Positions 1 through 5,051 of a stretch of 5,051 nt of DNA are shown here, in pieces. Within the stretch, counting starts at the first letter, position 1; every line of letters begins with the position of its first letter. The DNA comes from Pseudomonadota bacterium (GTDB lineage: Bacteria > Pseudomonadota > Gammaproteobacteria > SZUA-229). The stretch is from positions 1 to 5,051 of the forward strand of contig JADFWE010000307.1 in the NCBI GenBank assembly GCA_015222915.1, read 5' to 3'. Both the position numbers and the translations under genes were made by a program. The notes below the pieces were generated by a model. The model was not told where the DNA came from and searched no databases. It was given only the letters and a program-made list of their open reading frames with translations.

Positions 1-60
1 AAAACAAAAAAACTAAAAAAGAAAAAGCTTTACATGGTTTCCTGAGTTTTTAATATATTA
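1..60. other. AT-rich intergenic tail downstream of the kinase gene
   Basis: No gene is seen here. Read on the minus strand, the direction of transcription, the segment starts with a perfect 10-bp palindrome (TAATATATTA, 51-60) and ends in a run of T-rich sequence (about 1-27). The T-rich part could help transcripts end, but no GC-rich stem precedes it, so it is not called an intrinsic terminator. The only inverted repeat found (6-14 with 45-51) is almost all A/T with a loop of about 30 nt. Confidence 0.5.
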
Positions 61-116
61 CTGCCAACTGCCAACTGCCAACTGCCAACTGCCAACTGCC
101 AACTGCCAACTGCCAA
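61..116. repeat. Perfect heptanucleotide tandem array, 8 x CTGCCAA
   Basis: Eight identical, contiguous copies of a 7-bp unit (CTGCCAA on the plus strand, TTGGCAG on the minus strand) with no mismatch, followed by a partial unit CT at 117-118. On the minus strand the array starts 5 nt after the TAG stop of the kinase gene, so it lies in the 3' untranslated part of that transcript. The other side abuts an AT palindrome. The unit is not self-complementary, so it does not form strong hairpins. Short heptamer arrays of this general kind are known in cyanobacteria and some large sulfur bacteria. A specific function cannot be assigned. The perfect repetition implies a recent origin or active slippage, and copy number may be unreliable in assembly. 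Confidence 0.97.
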
Positions 117-121
117 CTTTC

Positions 122-2896
122 CTAAATCTCAAATTCTTCAACATTCTGTATCGCTGATAACAGTAATGCGGTTTCTTTTTCTATATCGAAGTCCATGTTT
201 TTGACTATATAATTTTCGATACGGTTGCTGATCTCTTTCAGCTCTATGGTTCCACAGCATCGGCTAGCGCCGTGCAGTTTGTGAACCTGTGCACGCATTT
301 CGACCATGTCGTTATCCTTCACTGCCATGGTGATAGATGTTCTATATCCGTCGAGTTCGGTTCGCAGCATGGCAAATAACTCGTAGGCCAGTTCCTCGTT
401 ATTTCCGGTGAACTCTTTTGCAAGCTCGAGGGAGAAGATGTTGTCTTCGTCTGTGTGATTGTCCATATGATCGACCGTGATGATTTTTTCCTGCGGACTT
501 AACATCGATGTGTTTATAGGCTCTTTTAGTACCCATTGATGGATGATCTTCTTCAGGATGGCGTCACTGACCGGTTTTATTATGATGCCGTTCATGCCTG
601 TTTTGATCACCTTTTCTTCTTCCTGCGGCATGGCGTTGGCCGTCAGTGCGATGATGACGGGCTGTTTGCCGGGTGTGACCTCACGTATCTTCTTCGTGGT
701 TTCATAACCATCCAGACCAGGCATATGCAGATCCATAAAGATTATGTCGTAATTATTCATGCCTGCATAATCGATCGCCTGTGCCCCCGAGCGAGCCGTG
801 GTTACCCGGGTTTTATGTTTATGCAGGATGATCTCGACCAGCCGCAGATTGATCTCGTTATCATCGACCACCAGGATATTGATGTTCGACCAGTCCAGAG
901 AGTCTGCTGTATCTTTATCAAAGATGTCGGAGATGTCCGATTTGGTGTTCCGGTTGAGAGTGTTTATCAGTTTCTGTTTTATGATCTCGGTTTTTTCTGT
1001 TACCGAAGCTGCGTTGTTAAAGATGTTCTGTTGCAGATCTCTCAGAATTTTATGTGAACGGGTACTGGCGATAAGAAATGAAGGGTTGGTGAACTTGTAG
1101 TTACCTATGAGTGTACGGGTGCTGCTTTTTTTAATATCTTTTATGCTGAGTATTACGATAGTGATGTCGTTAGCCTGTTCGATATCGGTAATGCTGGTGT
1201 TGCTGTCAAAAGGATAATCGTTGACCTTGCAGCGCCAGTTTTCAAACAGTGTTCTAAATGCCTGGCGAGCGATGAAGTGATTACAGATCAGTGCGATCCG
1301 GGTATCGTCCAGTTCAGAGGTGGCCAGCGCCTGTGCGGTCGGCAGCACCGGGATACTGAACCAGAAAGTAGAACCTTCACCTTCCGTACTGTCAAAACCG
1401 ATCTCACCTTTCATCAGGGTAGTGAGTTTTCGTGAGATCACCAGACCCAGTCCGGTGCCGCCGAACCTGCGGGTGATGCTGGTATCGGCCTGGGTGAAGG
1501 CTTTGAACAGCTTTGTTTTATCGAGACTGTTCATGCCGATTCCGGTATCGGATACGGTGAATTTTATGCTGGTTTCGGTATTACTCAGTTCGCCCTTCGT
1601 TACCTGGAGATAGACATAACCTTCGTCGGTGAACTTTATCGCGTTGCTGACCAGGTTGGTGATGATCTGGTGCAGGCGAAACGGATCAGCATGGATACTT
1701 TCGGGCACACCTTCTTCTATGCGATAGAACAGTTCGACACCTTTCTCCAGGGCGGTCTGGCTTAACAGGTTGATGATATCCTCGATGATATCGACCAGTT
1801 TGAATTCGCTGCTGCTTATCTCTATCTTTCCAGACTCGATCTTCGACAGGTCGAGGATGTCATTGATGATCTCCAGCAATAGCTTCGATGATTTCTGGAT
1901 GGTACTGGAATAATCTTTTTGCTGTGTCGATAGCTCGGTTCCCTGCAGTAGCTCGGTAAAACCGATGATGCCGCTCAACGGGGTTCTGATCTCATGACTC
2001 ATATTGGCGAGGAACTCTGACTTTGCATTGTTCGCGTAGATCGCTTTCGAGCGGGTGATATCGAGCTCGGCGTTTCTTATCTCGAGTTCTTCCAGCGTCT
2101 GCTGCAATTCATGAGTATATTCACTCAGCTGGTCCTCCATGTCAGACTGGGAGTGCTTCAGCTTGACCGTCATGTGGCCGATACACGACTGCAGTGTGCC
2201 GATCTCATCTGTCGAATCCTGTTCGATATGTGTATCAAGGTTGCCAGAGGCTATATTGCGGACGCTGCGGGTCAGTGACTTGATCGGCCGCGTGATGATC
2301 CGGCTGGCAGAGATGATGATGAGGGCGGCCAGCAGAAGGATGGCCAGCGTGATGAAGGCACCGTTCTTCACATGGCTGACCTTCTCCTCCTTAGCGTATC
2401 TCGTGGTCAGGGTGACGATCACATTACCGATGATCTCACCACCGTTTGACATCGTGCTGTCTTCCGGTGAAGGATCCGGGTCATCCAGATCGTCCAGTGT
2501 CATCTGGGCCGAATAGATCGGCTCTTTAAACACCAGCTGCTGGTCTTCTTTCAGCAAGAAATCAAAAATTGAATTACCTGCATCAGGTTTGCCTTCAGTC
2601 TCATGGATATCGAGGATGTCATGTTCGTTTCTTCCCTGGATCTGTACCCGTATCACTGACTCGTTCTTAACGACACTGTTTATCAGCGGTTCGATAAATT
2701 CTGTGTTGCCGGAATAGACTGCGTATTCCGCACTGGGTGCAATCTGTTTACTGATGAAGTCCCCGTGTTTCTTCAGCGAGTCTGATATGTAGTCGAACTG
2801 GTCGGCGATGTAATACCAGGACAGCGTGATTGCGAGTAACAGGGAGGGCAGGATAGCGATGATGATGATCTTGCTGCCGATATTAAGTGGTTTCAT
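122..2896 (-). CDS. BarA/GacS-type tripartite hybrid sensor histidine kinase
   Basis: A complete 924-residue inner-membrane sensor kinase, close to the usual length of BarA/GacS (just over 900). Visible in order: membrane segment about 8-30; periplasmic sensor about 31-178 with a BarA-like stretch around SAEYAVYSGN (55-64); second membrane segment about 179-198; HAMP about 199-252; coiled coil about 253-290; HisKA with SHEIRTPL and phospho-acceptor His301; HATPase with N-box Asn414/Asn418, DTGIG at 450-454 and GGTGLGL at 479-485. Next comes a degenerate receiver (about 530-645), then a canonical receiver (about 672-785) with Asp678/Asp679, phospho-acceptor Asp722, Thr752 and Lys774. The C-terminal HPt (about 820-920) has HKLHG with His872. 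All catalytic residues for a His-Asp-His relay are present; the final Asp would be on a separate UvrY/GacA-like regulator not seen here. The start overlaps the upstream stop as ATGA and has a good ribosome site. E. coli barA does not sit in such an operon, so this may be a paralogue with its own ligand; the symbol is left blank for that reason. Confidence 0.95.
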   Translation of the reverse strand: MKPLNIGSKIIIIAILPSLLLAITLSWYYIADQFDYISDSLKKHGDFISKQIAPSAEYAVYSGNTEFIEPLINSVVKNESVIRVQIQGRNEHDILDIHETEGKPDAGNSIFDFLLKEDQQLVFKEPIYSAQMTLDDLDDPDPSPEDSTMSNGGEIIGNVIVTLTTRYAKEEKVSHVKNGAFITLAILLLAALIIISASRIITRPIKSLTRSVRNIASGNLDTHIEQDSTDEIGTLQSCIGHMTVKLKHSQSDMEDQLSEYTHELQQTLEELEIRNAELDITRSKAIYANNAKSEFLANMSHEIRTPLSGIIGFTELLQGTELSTQQKDYSSTIQKSSKLLLEIINDILDLSKIESGKIEISSSEFKLVDIIEDIINLLSQTALEKGVELFYRIEEGVPESIHADPFRLHQIITNLVSNAIKFTDEGYVYLQVTKGELSNTETSIKFTVSDTGIGMNSLDKTKLFKAFTQADTSITRRFGGTGLGLVISRKLTTLMKGEIGFDSTEGEGSTFWFSIPVLPTAQALATSELDDTRIALICNHFIARQAFRTLFENWRCKVNDYPFDSNTSITDIEQANDITIVILSIKDIKKSSTRTLIGNYKFTNPSFLIASTRSHKILRDLQQNIFNNAASVTEKTEIIKQKLINTLNRNTKSDISDIFDKDTADSLDWSNINILVVDDNEINLRLVEIILHKHKTRVTTARSGAQAIDYAGMNNYDIIFMDLHMPGLDGYETTKKIREVTPGKQPVIIALTANAMPQEEEKVIKTGMNGIIIKPVSDAILKKIIHQWVLKEPINTSMLSPQEKIITVDHMDNHTDEDNIFSLELAKEFTGNNEELAYELFAMLRTELDGYRTSITMAVKDNDMVEMRAQVHKLHGASRCCGTIELKEISNRIENYIVKNMDFDIEKETALLLSAIQNVEEFEI

Positions 2897-4056
2897 CGTG
2901 TATCTTCCTGTGCCTCATTATTTACCTGAACATTTACCGGTCCCGTTGGCTGCACCATGGTCTGTTTCGGCGGACTGCTGTTCTCAAGATTTCCTGTGGA
3001 CGTAAGTTTGTTCTTAATATCCTCCGGATCAGGGATATCCAGCCCCAGCGCTTTGAATACCTGGCGGTTAAAACTTATGTCGAATGTTTCAGGGTAATTG
3101 ATCTTTTTGTTAAATGCGTGAGCGTTCGAAAAATATTGCCATATCAGAGTAGAGGCCGATTGCGATATCTGTTGGATATCGCTGTAGATAGCGGCGATCG
3201 CGCCGGCATTGACGAAGTTTATGGAGAAGGCTATCACCGGTTTCCTGATACGGTAACTGGTGAGCAGGATGTTCTTAACCGTCTTCGAGTTGTAGATCGT
3301 GCGGTCGGGCAAGGCCAGTAGCAGGTCTGAATGGTGTAACGCATCTTTTATGTCATGGCTGAGATGTGCATTATCACTCGCCCATACCTTATGCGTACTC
3401 ATGCCGAACTTGTTGGCGCATCGTCGTATCGTATCTTCATCGACAGGGTTCTGTTCGCCGCTGATATAGCTTATTGTTTTCCATCGGTGGTTGATCAACT
3501 GTATGAAACGGATCTGCCTGCAATATGGCTGTGTCATATATAGCAGGGTGTTGTTGCTGTCGATGTTGTTTTTTCTATCGGCGTCGTACTTGCCGGGATT
3601 ACTGATGATCAACAGTTTTTCAGTTTTTGGGAAATGCCGGTTGGCTGCATCGATATTGTTTGCGCCCAGCGTAACGACGAGCTCCGGCTGGTAATTTTCA
3701 GGCACATACTCAGTATCATCGGTTATCGTAGAAAGATGGATGTTAGAAGAGATGTGAGTCAGCGACTTGACCAGTTTCTCGTAGATGGTCTGTTGTAGTT
3801 TACTGCCGGGTGAATACAGGATAATGATAGAGTGTTCTGTGCTGTCACCATGCAGTGTTATCGCAGAGGGCAGAGCGGTTTTTTCTTCTTGTTGTGATGT
3901 ACTGTTCTCAGCCTGTGCCAGGGTAGGTAAAAGCAGAGCAGGCAAAAGCAGGGCAGCGAGAAACATGAATGACCGCACGAAAGACAGCCTGCGCTGACAG
4001 GGCCTGTCATACCGGTTTTCTTCGTGGTAAAGAACTCCTTGTTCTATCGTTCTCAT
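2893..4056 (-). CDS. Secreted periplasmic substrate-binding protein, ABC_sub_bind (PF04392-like) family
   Basis: The 387-residue product has a hydrophobic signal core at about 31-46 and a type I cleavage motif AQA|E (after Ala49), so it should be periplasmic. Two Rossmann-like lobes follow. Lobe one begins near HSIIILYSPG (75-84) and includes PELVVTLGANN (124-134). The second half has the family-typical run LLLALPDRTIYN (245-256), then LLTSYRIRKPVIAFS (264-278), AGAIAAIYSD (284-293) and a closing FNRQVFKALGLDIP (329-342). Such proteins usually bind small molecules for ABC importers, but no permease or ATPase is next to it here. It follows the receptor gene by 10 nt and overlaps the kinase gene by 4 nt, so a role as ligand sensor for that kinase is plausible, as with TorT-TorS or LuxP-LuxQ (inference). 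The ligand cannot be read from sequence. Start choice is uncertain: the first ATG gives a 30-residue leader before the hydrophobic core and has only a weak ribosome site, whereas GTG at codon 27 or ATG at codon 31 (3964-3966) would give a compact signal peptide. About 45 residues at the C-terminus (343-387) look unstructured. Confidence 0.85.
   Translation of the reverse strand: MRTIEQGVLYHEENRYDRPCQRRLSFVRSFMFLAALLLPALLLPTLAQAENSTSQQEEKTALPSAITLHGDSTEHSIIILYSPGSKLQQTIYEKLVKSLTHISSNIHLSTITDDTEYVPENYQPELVVTLGANNIDAANRHFPKTEKLLIISNPGKYDADRKNNIDSNNTLLYMTQPYCRQIRFIQLINHRWKTISYISGEQNPVDEDTIRRCANKFGMSTHKVWASDNAHLSHDIKDALHHSDLLLALPDRTIYNSKTVKNILLTSYRIRKPVIAFSINFVNAGAIAAIYSDIQQISQSASTLIWQYFSNAHAFNKKINYPETFDISFNRQVFKALGLDIPDPEDIKNKLTSTGNLENSSPPKQTMVQPTGPVNVQVNNEAQEDTR
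2904..2909 (-). promoter_or_regulatory. Ribosome binding site of the kinase gene, inside the upstream gene
   Basis: AGGAAG on the minus strand lies 7 nt before the kinase ATG and within the last codons of the binding-protein gene. It fixes the kinase start. Together with the ATGA overlap of stop and start (2893-2896) it suggests translational coupling, giving linked amounts of binding protein and kinase. Confidence 0.8.
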
Positions 4057-4066
4057 AATCTCTGTT

Positions 4067-5051
4067 CTAGAAATTCAGCCTGAAATCAATATATGCCTGG
4101 GTACTCTGTATCACCTGTGGTGCGGTAGGGTTCCTCGGCGGACTGCTGTAGTCACTGTAATCGTCCAGCAGATTCTTCAGCACCAGTGATATGCTGCCGT
4201 TGCTCCAGTTCGATCTGAAGTTTCTTGACAGGCGCAGGTCTAGAATCCTGTAGTCGTCGGTGCCACGGGCGTCCATCCATTTAAAACCTTCGACAAAGTA
4301 ATAGCCCAGACTGCTGTTGTAGTTGTTATTGAATCGCTTGCTGACGAGAAAAGAATAACTTCGCTGCGGCGCAGACCGGCTCGCCGCGTCTGAATCGCTG
4401 CGGATGTGGATCAGCGCCCCACTGGCGATCAGCCTCAAGCTGCTGTCGATATGATAATCCAGTTCTATCTCGGCACCGGTAGTGGTGCTCTCTGTGACAT
4501 TATAGAAAACGAGCATGGTATTTGGACTAGCGGGGTCTGTAATATCATCGGGGACATTATCACCTGGTGGAGCGCTCTCTCTCAAGGTGTCGATGTAGCG
4601 GCTGATACTGTCATAAAACACACGGCCATTTACCAGCAATGCTGAATTAAGGAATTCACCGAAATAGGCGATCTCACGACTGGTGATCTTTTCGCTTTTC
4701 AGGTCTTGATCACTCAGTATGATCTGCTCATAGAGAGAGGTAGGTATGCCCAGACCTGGAGGTATCGGTACGCCGCCACTGGTCAGATCCTGGGAGAAAC
4801 TCTGATCAGCCATCGTCTCGAAGATAAAAGGACCTCGTTTCGCCTGACTGACACCAAAACGGATCTTATGGTTCCGGTTAAAGGTATGGGTGAGTGATAC
4901 ACGGGGTGATATCTCTGTTTCGCTGAGCTCATGCTCTTCTACCAATGCCCCAACATTGATGACATTGTTGTCACTGGCGCTCCACTCGATGGTGGCGAAA
5001 GCACGCTGCTGTCGATGTGAGACGGAGTCATCTTTACCGAGATAAAGCGGT
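4067..5051 (-). CDS. TonB-dependent outer-membrane receptor, C-terminal part (5' end outside window)
   Basis: The frame is open from the right edge to a TAG at 4067-4069, about 327 codons, and has no true start in the window: the codon at 4943-4945 is an internal TTG, and 35 further in-frame codons lie upstream of it. The fragment is the outer part of a beta-barrel. It shows alternating polar/hydrophobic strands rich in aromatics (for example RSYSFLVSKRF and SSLGYYFVEGF), the typical receptor phrase LKSEKITSREIAYFGEF, a late strand SISLVLKNLLDDYSDY, and a final strand YIDFRLNF ending in Phe, the usual BAM signal. The plug domain and TonB box are expected upstream but not visible. Receptors of this kind carry siderophores, vitamins, metals or other solutes across the outer membrane using TonB energy. 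The substrate cannot be told. It leads the visible part of the operon with the binding protein and kinase, which suggests uptake linked to sensing. Confidence 0.9.
   Translation of the reverse strand, partial: PLYLGKDDSVSHRQQRAFATIEWSASDNNVINVGALVEEHELSETEISPRVSLTHTFNRNHKIRFGVSQAKRGPFIFETMADQSFSQDLTSGGVPIPPGLGIPTSLYEQIILSDQDLKSEKITSREIAYFGEFLNSALLVNGRVFYDSISRYIDTLRESAPPGDNVPDDITDPASPNTMLVFYNVTESTTTGAEIELDYHIDSSLRLIASGALIHIRSDSDAASRSAPQRSYSFLVSKRFNNNYNSSLGYYFVEGFKWMDARGTDDYRILDLRLSRNFRSNWSNGSISLVLKNLLDDYSDYSSPPRNPTAPQVIQSTQAYIDFRLNF

Noticed and set aside
6..51. Intrinsic terminator from AAAAACT/AGTTTTT arms
   Set aside because: The arms are almost only A/T, the loop is about 30 nt, and there is no GC-rich stem before the T tract.
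61..116. CRISPR array or replication iterons
   Set aside because: Units are 7 bp, contiguous and without spacers, far shorter than CRISPR repeats or typical iterons of about 20 bp. No cas, rep or DnaA-box features are present.
61..116. CsrB-like decoy RNA, considered because BarA controls Csr RNAs
   Set aside because: The minus-strand unit TTGGCAG lacks the GGA core needed for CsrA binding and the array does not form stem-loops; the plus-strand unit lacks GGA too.
536..1057. Plus-strand open frame of 173 codons and several shorter ones opposite the kinase, binding-protein and receptor genes
   Set aside because: They lie entirely antisense to genes with clear domain motifs. Their translations show no recognisable domain, and I saw no clear reason to read them as genes. 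They are frame shadows.
3976..4000. Tat signal peptide in the binding protein (RRLSF, residues 22-26)
   Set aside because: The spacing does not match the RRxF core, and the long hydrophobic Leu/Ala core with AQA cleavage is typical of Sec export.
4067..4945. Receptor gene starting at 4945
   Set aside because: The codon at 4943-4945 is TTG inside a frame that stays open to the window edge. The 35 upstream codons look like continuing barrel sequence, so the gene is truncated by the window and does not begin there.

Overview
The window carries one leftward (minus-strand) gene cluster and no convincing gene on the plus strand. In transcription order it holds: (1) the C-terminal part of a TonB-dependent outer-membrane receptor, cut by the right edge of the window; (2) a secreted periplasmic substrate-binding protein of the ABC_sub_bind (PF04392-like) type; (3) a full-length BarA/GacS-type tripartite hybrid histidine kinase. 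Spacing is very tight: 10 nt between receptor and binding protein, and a 4-nt ATGA overlap between binding protein and kinase. The three are almost certainly one operon.

The architecture points to a Gram-negative bacterium, most likely a gammaproteobacterium. The evidence is an outer-membrane receptor ending in an aromatic residue and a kinase whose order of domains (HAMP, HisKA, HATPase, degenerate receiver, receiver, HPt) and HPt motif resemble BarA. Base composition is moderate and even across the three genes, with no sign of insertion sequences, integrases, tRNAs, rRNAs or CRISPR.

Working model (inference): a solute crosses the outer membrane through the receptor and is captured by the periplasmic binding protein. 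Its presence is then reported to the kinase, which has its own periplasmic sensor domain between two membrane segments. The kinase would relay phosphate His301 to Asp722 to His872 and on to a response regulator that is not in the window. No ABC permease or ATPase is seen here, so the binding protein may serve sensing rather than transport, but genes beyond the right edge are unknown.

The left end (1-121) holds no gene. It has a perfect heptanucleotide tandem array (61-116, eight units) that begins only 5 nt after the kinase stop codon, then a 10-bp AT palindrome and a T-rich tract (read on the minus strand). No GC-rich terminator hairpin is visible.
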